Assembly (NCBI RefSeq): GCF_003369445.1
Contig: NZ_QRCU01000039.1
Location: 62,001 to 126,000, forward strand
DNA from: Arthrobacter silvisoli
Lineage (GTDB): Bacteria > Actinomycetota > Actinomycetes > Actinomycetales > Micrococcaceae
Length of the DNA: 64,000 bases
Direction: 5' to 3'
Shown: in pieces, positions 57,210-64,000 of the stretch
Layout: each line of letters opens with the position of its first letter
Numbering within the stretch: the first letter of the stretch is position 1
Position numbers and translations under genes: made by a program
Notes under the pieces: model-generated
The model's database searches: none
What the model saw: only the letters and a program-made list of their open reading frames with translations
Told to the model about the DNA's origin: nothing

Positions 57210-58733
57210 GTGACTGTAAAGAAATTCAACCTCCCGGATGTCGGCGAGGGCCTGACCGAGGCCGAGATCGTCTCCTGGAAGGTCAAGCCGGGCGACGCCG
57301 TGGCCATTAACGATGTCATCTGCGAGATCGAGACGGCCAAGTCCCTCGTCGAGCTCCCGTCGCCGTACGCCGGCACGGTGGCCGAGCTCCTCGTGGCCGA
57401 GGGCATCACAGTGGAAGTCGGAACGCCCATCATCGGTATTTCCGACGGAGCCGAGGCAACCGCCGGTGAGGCGACCGCCCCGGCTGCTCCCGCCGTCGTC
57501 GAGCCCTCAACGCCAGAGACGCCGATGTACGGCAAGCTGCCCGAGGACACGCCCGACGGCGGTGGCTCCGACTCCGGACCGGCCGGCGGTCCTCTGGTCG
57601 GCTCCGGTCCCAAGGCCGACGCCGTCAAGCGGCGCCCGCGGCGGCATGCCCCGGTGGCGTCGGCACAGTCCGCCGCGGCCGCTGCAACCCCGGCTGCTCC
57701 CGCCGCCGTCGAGACCCCTGCGCCCGCGCGGCCTGCCGCCGCTCCGGCTCCCGCAGCCCCGGTGGAAACTCCGCAGGCTCCTGCCGCCGCAGGCCTCGGC
57801 GGGGCCCTTGGTGCAACGGTCAGCGGCATTGTCAGCCGCGTGCTCGCCAAACCGCCGGTGCGGAAGATCGCCCGCGACCTCGGCATCGACCTTGCCGACG
57901 TCACCGCCACCGGCGCCCGCGGCGAGGTGACCCGCGAGGACCTGGTCAGCTACCAGGCCCAGCGCGACGCCGAACTGGACCAGGCCGACACCTTCTGGGG
58001 CGCTTCGCGCAAGCCCCAGGACCAGCGCGTGGAGCGGATCCCGGTCAAGGGCGTGCGCAAGGCCACGGCCAAGGCCATGGTGGATTCCGCGTTCACCGCC
58101 CCGCACGTGAGCATCTTCGTGGATGTGGATGCCAGCCGCACCATGGAATTCGTCAAGCGGCTGAAGGCCTCCCGCGACTTCGAGGGCATCAAGGTTTCGC
58201 CGCTGCTGATCCTCGCCAAGGCCGTCATCTGGGCCGCCGCACGCAACCCCAGCGTCAACGCCAGCTGGGTGGAAAACGCGGACGGCAAGGGCGGCGCGGA
58301 AATCCAGGTCAAGCACTTCATGAATCTGGGCATCGCGGCCGCCACCCCGCGGGGCCTGATGGTGCCGAACATCAAGGACGCCCAGGACCTCTCCCTCAAG
58401 GAACTCGCCCTGGCCTTGAACGAGCTTGCCACCACCGCGCGCGCCGGCAAGACGCAGCCCGCGCAGATGCAGGGCGGCACCCTGACCATCACCAACATCG
58501 GCGCCCTCGGCATCGACACCGGAACGCCGATCATTAACCCGGGTGAGGTGGCGATCGTCGCCTTCGGCACCATCAAGCAGAAGCCCTGGGTGCTCGACGG
58601 CGAGGTCATCCCGCGCTGGATCACCACCCTGGGCGGATCCTTCGACCACCGCGTGGTCGACGGCGACCTGTCCGCCCGTTTCATGGCCGACGTCGCTGCC
58701 ATCCTCGAGGAGCCGGCGCTGCTGCTGGACTAG
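57210..58733 (+). CDS. 2-oxoacid dehydrogenase E2 (dihydrolipoyl acyltransferase)
   Basis: A 507-residue core subunit. Lipoyl domain at residues 1-80 with lipoyl-lysine 44 in [12 protein letters not shown]; a long Ala/Pro linker (about 95-215); peripheral-subunit-binding domain [20 protein letters not shown] (about 220-255); acyltransferase domain ending in [15 protein letters not shown] with the catalytic His and Asp. Start GTG at 57210 after AAGGACC. E3 is not in the window and is probably shared. A strong hairpin follows the stop. Confidence 0.95.
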   Translation: MTVKKFNLPDVGEGLTEAEIVSWKVKPGDAVAINDVICEIETAKSLVELPSPYAGTVAELLVAEGITVEVGTPIIGISDGAEATAGEATAPAAPAVVEPSTPETPMYGKLPEDTPDGGGSDSGPAGGPLVGSGPKADAVKRRPRRHAPVASAQSAAAAATPAAPAAVETPAPARPAAAPAPAAPVETPQAPAAAGLGGALGATVSGIVSRVLAKPPVRKIARDLGIDLADVTATGARGEVTREDLVSYQAQRDAELDQADTFWGASRKPQDQRVERIPVKGVRKATAKAMVDSAFTAPHVSIFVDVDASRTMEFVKRLKASRDFEGIKVSPLLILAKAVIWAAARNPSVNASWVENADGKGGAEIQVKHFMNLGIAAATPRGLMVPNIKDAQDLSLKELALALNELATTARAGKTQPAQMQGGTLTITNIGALGIDTGTPIINPGEVAIVAFGTIKQKPWVLDGEVIPRWITTLGGSFDHRVVDGDLSARFMADVAAILEEPALLLD

Positions 58734-58766
58734 TCTGCGGGCCCGGAAGGGCCCCTTAGACGGCAA

Positions 58767-58800
58767 GAGCCCGGCGGCGCCATCCGGCGCTGTCGGGCTC
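58767..58800 (+). terminator. Terminator hairpin after the E2 gene
   Basis: GAGCCCGGCGGCGCC, loop ATCC, GGCGCTGTCGGGCTC: a 15-bp stem with two G-U pairs, 34 bp after the E2 stop. Confidence 0.65.
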
Positions 58801-58840
58801 ATCTGCGCGCTGGGCCCAGGCTTTCAGCGGGCCAGCGGGA

Positions 58841-59176
58841 TCAGTACAGGGAAGTTGAGTAGGAGAGCTGGGCCAGCTGCTCGTCGCTCATGTTGCCGGT
58901 CAGTGCGATGGACGCGGCTGCAGCGAGGAGGCCGATGGCCAGCATCATTGCCGAACCCATAACCAGGGCGCGCCAGTCCGAACGCAGCACGCTGCGGAGG
59001 GTTTCCGGCATCTCCAGCAGCGGGGAAATGAGGTTCGGGGCGCTGTCAGTGGTTCCGTCGTTGAGGACGGCGACGACGCGGTCATTGCTCCGGTCGAAAC
59101 GCATGGAGCTGATGAGGTTTCCGTGGCGGGCGAGGAGGATGTCGTGCCCGACGCGCTGGCGCTGCAGAGTAAGCAA
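58841..59176 (-). CDS. Small protein with C-terminal transmembrane helix, unknown
   Basis: About 111 residues. The N-terminal part is polar (ISSMRFDRSNDRVVAVLNDG), followed by one hydrophobic helix near residues 69-93 (ALVMGSAMMLAIGLLAAAAS). The start is uncertain: the frame begins with TTG after AGGACC; a Met at SSMRFDRS is an alternative. Tail-anchored or single-pass; no family recognised. Converges with the E2 gene; the 263-bp region upstream holds only the next terminator. Confidence 0.6.
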   Translation of the reverse strand: MLTLQRQRVGHDILLARHGNLISSMRFDRSNDRVVAVLNDGTTDSAPNLISPLLEMPETLRSVLRSDWRALVMGSAMMLAIGLLAAAASIALTGNMSDEQLAQLSYSTSLY

Positions 59177-59365
59177 GATGAGGTCCTGGAGGTCGTTGTG
59201 GTGGGCGGCTCGCGCCTTCGGGGGCCTTCCTCAATTTTATCGGCGGGGACCTTCCGGACCGGCCGAGAACGGGGTGAGAACGCCCACCACGCCGCGTGAT
59301 TCGCGTCAAGGATGGCAGTGCGGCGCGTCATACCAGCACCGCGGCAGGACCTCACCGCGGCACAG

Positions 59366-59411
59366 AAAAAAGCCGGCCGGTTCCCGGTTTTCACCAGGGA
59401 ACCGGCCGGCT
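59366..59411 (-). terminator. Rho-independent terminator of the universal stress gene
   Basis: On the minus strand AGCCGGCCGGTTCCC, 11-base loop, GGGAACCGGCCGGCT, followed by a T6 run (complement of 59366-59371). A perfect 15-bp stem plus U-tract, the clearest intrinsic terminator in the window. Confidence 0.9.
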
Positions 59412-59439
59412 CTGCGAGCACGCGGTTCGGGAACCTGCC

Positions 59440-59871
59440 TTAGGCGGGTTCGTCCGTCTTGGCGATGTACACATCGCAGGGGGCATTGTGCGCAACGGTG
59501 TTCGCGACGCTGCCCAGGATGCGGGCGAGGCCCTGCATGCGGCGGTTTCCGACCACGATCAGCTGGGCATCCACACGCTCGGCTTCCCTGACGAGTGCTT
59601 CGCCGGCCTTGCCGCGGACGGCGCCGTAGCTGGTCTGCAGCCGCTCGGAGGCGAGTTCCCCGGCGATGGTGCGCGCAACCTTTTCAGCGGCGTCTGCGTC
59701 GGAAAGGACCCATTTGTCGGCGCCGCTCTCGACAATCTCGACGCGGTCGCTCTCAAATGCCGTGACGACGCGCAGTTCGGCTTCCAAGGCCGTTGCCAGC
59801 CGCTTGGCCGATTCGGCCGCCCGGCGTGCCGTTTCGCTTCCGTCGACGCCGACGAGGACTACACCGCTCAT
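59440..59871 (-). CDS. Universal stress protein (UspA, ATP-binding type), second copy
   Basis: A 143-residue Usp with VVLVGVDGSETARRAAESAK and the nucleotide signature VVGNRRMQGLARILGSVANT. Same length and very similar C-terminus as the protein at 10309-10740, so the two are paralogues. Its ATG overlaps the aminotransferase stop by 4 bp (ATGA), making the two genes an operon; a strong terminator follows. Confidence 0.93.
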   Translation of the reverse strand: MSGVVLVGVDGSETARRAAESAKRLATALEAELRVVTAFESDRVEIVESGADKWVLSDADAAEKVARTIAGELASERLQTSYGAVRGKAGEALVREAERVDAQLIVVGNRRMQGLARILGSVANTVAHNAPCDVYIAKTDEPA

Positions 59872-61178
59872 AGACCTGCTCCTTTGCTGGATCTGTTTTC
59901 AATCGCTTCCGTGAGTACGTTCGAGAGTCTCCGGACGCCTTCGGCAATACTATCGGGAGGCACGGCGCTGAACGCCAAACGCAGTTTGTTTGATGGACCG
60001 TCCGACGGCGTGAAGGCCGCGCCGGGGATGAACACGACGCCGGCATCGATCGCCTTGTGGAGCAGCGGATAGGTGTCTACGCCCTGGGGCAGCGTCACCC
60101 AGACGAAGAAGCCGCCGTCGGGCCGCGTCCAGCTCAGGCCCTCGGGCATGTACTTGTCCAGAGCCGAGAGCAGGGCCGCGCACCGCTCCTGGTACAGCGT
60201 CCGGTACGTTTCGATCTGGCCACGCCAGTCATAATCGCGCAAGTAGGCCGAGATGAGCATTTGGTTGAGCGTCGGAGGGCACAACGTTACGGCCTCGGAC
60301 GCCAGGTAGAAGCGCCGCTGCAGGTGTTCCGGAACGAGGGCCCAGCCGATGCGAAGCCCGGGCGCGAAGATCTTGGAGAAGGAACCCATGTAAATGACGT
60401 CGTGGGCGTTTTGGGCCCGCATCGGCGCCAGGGGCTTGCCGTCGAAACGCAGCAGGCCGTAGGGATTGTCCTCCAGCACTAGAATATTCGCCTTGCGGCA
60501 TATATCGACGATCCGCTGGCGGCGCCCGGCGGCAAGGGTGATCCCGGAGGGGTTGTTGAAGTTGGGGATCGTGTAGAGGAACTTGATGTTCTTGCCCTGG
60601 GCCTGCAGCTCCGCGATACGGGATTCGAGGATCTCCGGCACCAGGCCGTCGCCGTCCATGTCCACGGCTTCAACCTGGACCTGGTACGCCTCGAAGGTGT
60701 TCAGGGCGCCGACGTACGTGGGGTTTTCCACGAGCACCACGTCGCCAGGATCGCAGAAGACCTTGGTGGCGACGTCCTGCGCCGACTGGGAGCCCGCCGT
60801 GATGACCACATTCTCCGGCCGGGCATCGGTGATGCCCTCGGCCGCCATGATCTCGCAGATCTGGGTGCGCAGTTCCTCGGTGCCCTGGCCGCCGCCGTAT
60901 TGCAGGGCGGTCATGCCGTCCGTGGCGATGATCCGGGCTGCGGTTTGGCCCAGCTTTTCCAGGGGCAGGGACTGAAGGTAGGGGTTTCCGCCTGCAAGGG
61001 ACACGAGGCCCGGCCGCATGGAGATGTCGAAGACGTCCCGTACGGCTGACTGCTTGATGTTGGCGGCGCGCTCCGAGAACAGTTCCTCGTGGCGGTGGGC
61101 GGCGGTGGCCGCCCTCTCGATGGCGTCGATCGCTTCGGCGGGCAGCTCCGGCCCGGCGTCCAGTGTTTCGTGGGTCAC
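59868..61178 (-). CDS. PLP-dependent aminotransferase (2-aminoadipate/MocR-aminotransferase-domain type)
   Basis: A 436-residue fold-type I enzyme without a DNA-binding domain. MRPGLVSLAGGNPYLQSLPL, ALQYGGGQGTEELRTQICEI, IPNFNNPSGITLAAGRR, LVLEDNPYGLLRFDG and MGSFSKIFAPGLRIGW (PLP lysine) are those of the LysN/2-aminoadipate or aromatic aminotransferase group. The frame is open far upstream, but the GTG at 61178 fits the family start. It is followed by a universal stress gene overlapping by 4 bp. Confidence 0.9.
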   Translation of the reverse strand: MTHETLDAGPELPAEAIDAIERAATAAHRHEELFSERAANIKQSAVRDVFDISMRPGLVSLAGGNPYLQSLPLEKLGQTAARIIATDGMTALQYGGGQGTEELRTQICEIMAAEGITDARPENVVITAGSQSAQDVATKVFCDPGDVVLVENPTYVGALNTFEAYQVQVEAVDMDGDGLVPEILESRIAELQAQGKNIKFLYTIPNFNNPSGITLAAGRRQRIVDICRKANILVLEDNPYGLLRFDGKPLAPMRAQNAHDVIYMGSFSKIFAPGLRIGWALVPEHLQRRFYLASEAVTLCPPTLNQMLISAYLRDYDWRGQIETYRTLYQERCAALLSALDKYMPEGLSWTRPDGGFFVWVTLPQGVDTYPLLHKAIDAGVVFIPGAAFTPSDGPSNKLRLAFSAVPPDSIAEGVRRLSNVLTEAIENRSSKGAGL

Positions 61179-61200
61179 AGTGAAAAGGATACTCCCCGGA

Positions 61201-61217
61201 GTTGCCAATTGGGCAAC
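61201..61217. promoter_or_regulatory. Palindrome GTTGCC-N5-GGCAAC before the aminotransferase gene
   Basis: Perfect 6-bp arms 23 bp upstream of the GTG start, where a repressor would block transcription or translation. TTGCC/GGCAA palindromes are common for Lrp- and MocR-like regulators. Regulator unknown. Confidence 0.5.
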
Positions 61218-61422
61218 AATTGTTTTCGAAAGCGCTCCGCTGGCTTGCACGAGCTGGCGGCACATGCCCTCTGGAGGCGCCACTGGGGCCATGTGCTGCC
61301 AGTTCGCGCAGCGGAACAGGGAATGGCCGACGCCGGTGCGAATGTCGGTGCCCCGGCGTAGCTTTGGCGCAAGGCAGTTTGATGGCGGACGCGAAGCGGA
61401 CAAGGCACAGGATGGTGGGCTG

Positions 61423-62529
61423 GTGAAACGAAGCGTGCAGTTCTGGCGGATCGACACGGTGAACGGCGACGGGTTGTTCCGGCCGTTTCCCGTGCGCCGG
61501 GTGGCGGACGTGCTGCGGCAGGCAGAAGCCGACGGCGTTGACCGCCACTTCCGCTGCGCCGACGGAACCGTCCTGCTCGCCCAGGCGGCCGCCGTCGCAC
61601 CCGTTCCGGTGCTGCTGCTGGACCGTGTGCGTGGCAGGGACCTGCCGAGCGTGGGGGACAGCGCGGGGCGCCGCAAAGCGCTGCCGCTCGACGCCGGCGA
61701 CCGCCTCCTGGAGACCACGTACTTCGCCTTCCTGAAGCGCAATGTCGTGGCGGTGCTGGGAAGCGGAAACGGGCCTCGGGCTGCGCGGCTCGGGGAGTAT
61801 CTTGGCGGGATGCTTGGAGTGGAGCCGGGCCTGGTTCCCGTTGTCCGCGAAGACGTCGAAGACATCCTTGACCGTCTGGACGTCAGCCGCTTCGAATTCT
61901 CCCTGCCGGCTGGCCGCCTGTCCGGGACATCCATGGACGGCGAATGGGCAGATGTGCTGGACAGCGCTTCGCGCCTCATGAGTGAAGGCACGTTCAGGGT
62001 GTCCCTCAGCGTCGGCCGCAGCGGCAGCGCGCGGGACAAGCAACGCATCAGGGAACGCATCCAGCACCTGATTGACGTGTTCCGGCGTGCCGGATCCATG
62101 GAGCAGTTCGACCACGTGGTGGCCGAGGGCAAGAACTCCGTCAGCGGCGACCGGGAAGTGGTGGACCTGCTCAAGGAGCGGTTCATTTCATACGTGGACG
62201 TTGACGCGGGCGCCTTCAACGATCCAGCCCGCGCCGCGGCCGAGGCCATGGATATCCTGCGCAAGCAGGCGCAGACCCACGAGGACTTCTTTGCCAGGAC
62301 GCTGCCGGAGGTGACAGGAACGCCGGACAATTCCGTGGTCCCGGCCTTCGCCGCGGCCACCGCCGTGCAACTGGCAGCCGAAGCGTCAGCCAGGACGGAG
62401 CCGGTAACCGGAGCGGAGCCGGCACCTAGAGCGGAACCGGCACCAAGAGCGGAGCCGGCACCAAGAGCGGAGCCGGCGGAGCGGTTGACCGCGGAGGAGC
62501 GGGTCCTGACGGGAGGTTCCGCGCGATGA
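61423..62529 (+). CDS. Unknown soluble protein (DUF6731-like), first of a two-gene unit
   Basis: A 368-residue cytosolic protein. It opens VKRSVQFWRIDTVNGDGLFR and contains RNVVAVLGSGNGPRAARLGE and FRRAGSMEQFDHVVAEGKNS; the layout recalls DUF6731 proteins, but no catalytic motif is clear. The C-terminal 40 residues are an (EPAPRA)n repeat from four 18-bp units (62411-62482). GTG start at 61423 follows an AGGATGGTGGG purine stretch. It overlaps the next gene, a membrane protein, by 4 bp (ATGA), so they are made together. Confidence 0.65.
   Translation: MKRSVQFWRIDTVNGDGLFRPFPVRRVADVLRQAEADGVDRHFRCADGTVLLAQAAAVAPVPVLLLDRVRGRDLPSVGDSAGRRKALPLDAGDRLLETTYFAFLKRNVVAVLGSGNGPRAARLGEYLGGMLGVEPGLVPVVREDVEDILDRLDVSRFEFSLPAGRLSGTSMDGEWADVLDSASRLMSEGTFRVSLSVGRSGSARDKQRIRERIQHLIDVFRRAGSMEQFDHVVAEGKNSVSGDREVVDLLKERFISYVDVDAGAFNDPARAAAEAMDILRKQAQTHEDFFARTLPEVTGTPDNSVVPAFAAATAVQLAAEASARTEPVTGAEPAPRAEPAPRAEPAPRAEPAERLTAEERVLTGGSAR
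62411..62482 (+). repeat. 18-bp tandem repeat encoding EPAPRA units
   Basis: Four consecutive 18-bp units begin at 62411, 62429, 62447 and 62465 (first unit GAGCGGAGCCGGCACCTA). The frame is kept, so copy-number change would only alter the proline-rich tail length. Confidence 0.85.
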
Positions 62530-63062
62530 GCCTGTACAACGTCGAGATCGGCCGCCCGCGCCGCGCCGCCGCTTGGCGCTGGTTCCTCGAGCATCCCCGC
62601 GCAGACCTGCTTTGGGGGGCCTTGGCGCTGGGTGCCTGGCTGGCCGTGTCCGCCGTCTTGGCGCAACCGTTCCTGATCGAAGGTGTCGCCGAAGACCCGC
62701 GCCGGACCCTGTTCCAGACCCTGGCCACCCTGTCCGGCGCCGTCGCCGGCCTCATCCTCAGCAGCGTTTCCATGCTGGTGAACGTGCTGGGAAAGAAGGC
62801 GCCACCGGGGCAGCGGGCACTACCCTTGGAGCGGCTGGCCCCGGACCATCGGCGGCAGATCGGCGAGGCGTTCCTTTCCGTCATCCCGGTCCTGGCCGCC
62901 CTCCTCGTGGCAGCGTTGGCGGCAATCCTCGTGGAGGGCGACGGTGTCACTGGCGTCTGGCCCATTGAAGCGGTGGTGTTCGGGCTCGGCTTCGCTGCAG
63001 CGCTCGGGTTGGTGCGGATGGCCTGGGCCTTGCGGCGCCTGATTGCGATCGCCACGTCATGA
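62526..63062 (+). CDS. Four-helix membrane protein, second of a two-gene unit
   Basis: A 178-residue membrane protein with hydrophobic segments at about 28-48, 66-88, 118-137 and 145-170. Between helices 2 and 3 is a short charged cytoplasmic loop (GKKAPPGQRALPLERLAPDH). It starts within the stop of the preceding unknown gene, which suggests a functional pair in which the soluble protein and the membrane protein interact. No family recognised. Confidence 0.7.
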   Translation: MSLYNVEIGRPRRAAAWRWFLEHPRADLLWGALALGAWLAVSAVLAQPFLIEGVAEDPRRTLFQTLATLSGAVAGLILSSVSMLVNVLGKKAPPGQRALPLERLAPDHRRQIGEAFLSVIPVLAALLVAALAAILVEGDGVTGVWPIEAVVFGLGFAAALGLVRMAWALRRLIAIATS

Positions 63063-63131
63063 GCCGCCTCCCGGAACCGGCGCCGGGGCCGGAACCGGGC
63101 CCGGGACCGGCGCGGAATCGGGCGCGTGCCG

Positions 63132-63977
63132 TTACCGCAGATCCAGGAGCTCGGCCAAGGGGCGCCCGTTGATCCGGATGTCCGCCCGGGATGCGCCAGT
63201 GGCCGCGATAGCGGTCTGCGTAAGCTGGGCATCGATCCTGGGACTGTCGCACACTCCGCCCTGACGCAGTTCTCCGCGGAGGTCGACCACGGCCGTGGCT
63301 CCGTCCAGTCGGCCGGAAACATAGGTCAGGCCCGAGGCGGCGAGGGCGTTGTACAGGTTTGAGCCCGCCGGAACGCTGTCAGCGCCCAGCAGCCGGGCAA
63401 TCGCGACCGCCATCGGGTCCTGTGGGGTGATTGCCGAGCCGGCGGATACCTGCCTTCCGGAGGCGCCGGAGCGCACTGCGACCAGGCTGTCGTTGCAGCC
63501 GAAGCGGGCGCCGCGGCGGCCGCCGTCGTCGATTGCCACGAGGTAAATGGCGGGGCCGGTGAGCGTCGCCAGATCCTCATCCGTGCCCGGCGCGCCGGAG
63601 CCTGAACTCGCAGCAGGCGTCCCAGTGGAAGACGGCGGCACGGGCGGCGCCTGAACTGAGGCGGGCGGAACCGCAACCGGCGCCGGCGTCGCCGGAATGA
63701 CGTAGCCGTCCGCGCCGGGGGAGGTGGCCCCCGGCGCGGCGGGCTCGGGAGCCGGCGGGACGGTGGACGACGTCGCCTGAACCGGAGGGGTGGGCAGCCC
63801 AGAGGGCGCGGCGACCGCGGGACTGGGCGCCGGGACAGCCTCCCGAAGGGCCGGTCCGGGTGCCAGGCTTGCGGAATGCGCACAGCCGCCAAGCCCGAAA
63901 ACCAGGCTGCATGCGAGCAGCATGCCGAAAGCCGGACTGCCGAAAGCCAGGGAACCAGGCGACGAACCGGCCGACAC
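63132..63977 (-). CDS. GerMN-like lipoprotein (start may lie beyond the window)
   Basis: A secreted lipoprotein with lipobox GLGGC after a hydrophobic stretch (MLLACSLVFGL), a long Pro/Ala/Ser linker (about residues 35-130) and a C-terminal domain of about 140 residues (IYLVAIDDGGRRGARFGCND, ATAVVDLRGELRQGGVCDSP, RADIRINGRPLAELL) that fits the GerMN/sporulation-associated fold found in mycobacterial LpqB-like lipoproteins. No ribosome site precedes the GTG at 63977 or the ATG at 63923, and the frame stays open to base 64000, so the true N-terminus may be outside. Confidence 0.7.
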   Translation of the reverse strand: MSAGSSPGSLAFGSPAFGMLLACSLVFGLGGCAHSASLAPGPALREAVPAPSPAVAAPSGLPTPPVQATSSTVPPAPEPAAPGATSPGADGYVIPATPAPVAVPPASVQAPPVPPSSTGTPAASSGSGAPGTDEDLATLTGPAIYLVAIDDGGRRGARFGCNDSLVAVRSGASGRQVSAGSAITPQDPMAVAIARLLGADSVPAGSNLYNALAASGLTYVSGRLDGATAVVDLRGELRQGGVCDSPRIDAQLTQTAIAATGASRADIRINGRPLAELLDLR

Positions 63978-64000
63978 GCCGCGTGGCGGGGCGACCGCCG

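Noticed and set aside
1..64000. CRISPR array, tRNA, rRNA or transposase
   Set aside because: Scanned by eye on both strands; no regularly spaced repeats, tRNA T-arm pattern or transposase motif was found.

Overview
The window is GC-rich DNA with dense gene packing, many GTG starts, 1-8 bp gene overlaps and purine-rich ribosome sites. It carries a DUF222-HNH endonuclease, several FCD and IclR regulators, and a homoprotocatechuate 2,3-dioxygenase very like the Arthrobacter/Brevibacterium enzymes. This points to a soil actinobacterium of the Micrococcaceae (Arthrobacter, Pseudarthrobacter or Paenarthrobacter type). No rRNA, tRNA, CRISPR array, transposase or phage structural gene was seen.

Layout. 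1-6.0 kb: a leftward operon (MHS-type transporter, amidase, FCD regulator, Asp/Glu/hydantoin racemase) and a second transporter. Both promoters carry the same 14-bp palindrome, so one regulator probably controls uptake and hydrolysis of an unidentified amide or hydantoin-like compound. 6-10.8 kb: ACT-domain protein, mscL, a frameshifted alpha/beta hydrolase, VOC protein, PhzF-like protein and a universal stress protein. 10.8-18.4 kb: a sugar ABC importer with a 2-hydroxyacid dehydrogenase, a DeoR/LacI chimeric regulator and a divergent DUF2264 protein, linked by TGAACA repeats. 18.5-23.2 kb: a duplicated membrane protein, then a 4-hydroxybenzoate module (AAHS transporter, IclR regulator, pobA). 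23.3-30.3 kb: small unknown genes, DUF222-HNH, ornithine cyclodeaminase with a divergent Lrp regulator, an NmrA-like reductase, a histidine phosphatase and a FUSC protein. 30.4-36.1 kb: 3-hydroxybenzoate 4-monooxygenase (mobA) with paired operators, an IclR regulator and a second FUSC protein. 36.1-37.8 kb: an AT-richer patch with one orphan membrane protein. 38-44.6 kb: a rightward homoprotocatechuate meta-cleavage operon whose first gene fuses a FAH domain to an RraA/aldolase domain. 44.9-53.6 kb: TrkH, small enzymes, purB, a WXG100-like protein overlapping a lipase-motif hydrolase, and a holin-like protein. 53.7-58.7 kb: HisC-type aminotransferase and a 2-oxoacid dehydrogenase operon (E1alpha, E1beta, E2). 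58.8-64 kb: aminotransferase/universal stress protein pair, an unknown soluble-plus-membrane gene pair, and a GerMN-like lipoprotein at the edge.

The unifying theme is aromatic and organic-acid catabolism. PobA and MobA both yield protocatechuate (its ring-cleavage genes are not here), while the hpa operon takes 3,4-dihydroxyphenylacetate towards pyruvate or succinate. Each module has its own regulator next to a recognisable inverted or direct repeat. A second theme is intergenic long palindromes (about 6.2, 10.8, 30.4, 32.6, 40.2 and 44.6 kb), some of which share terminal sequence and look like a dispersed nested-palindrome repeat family.
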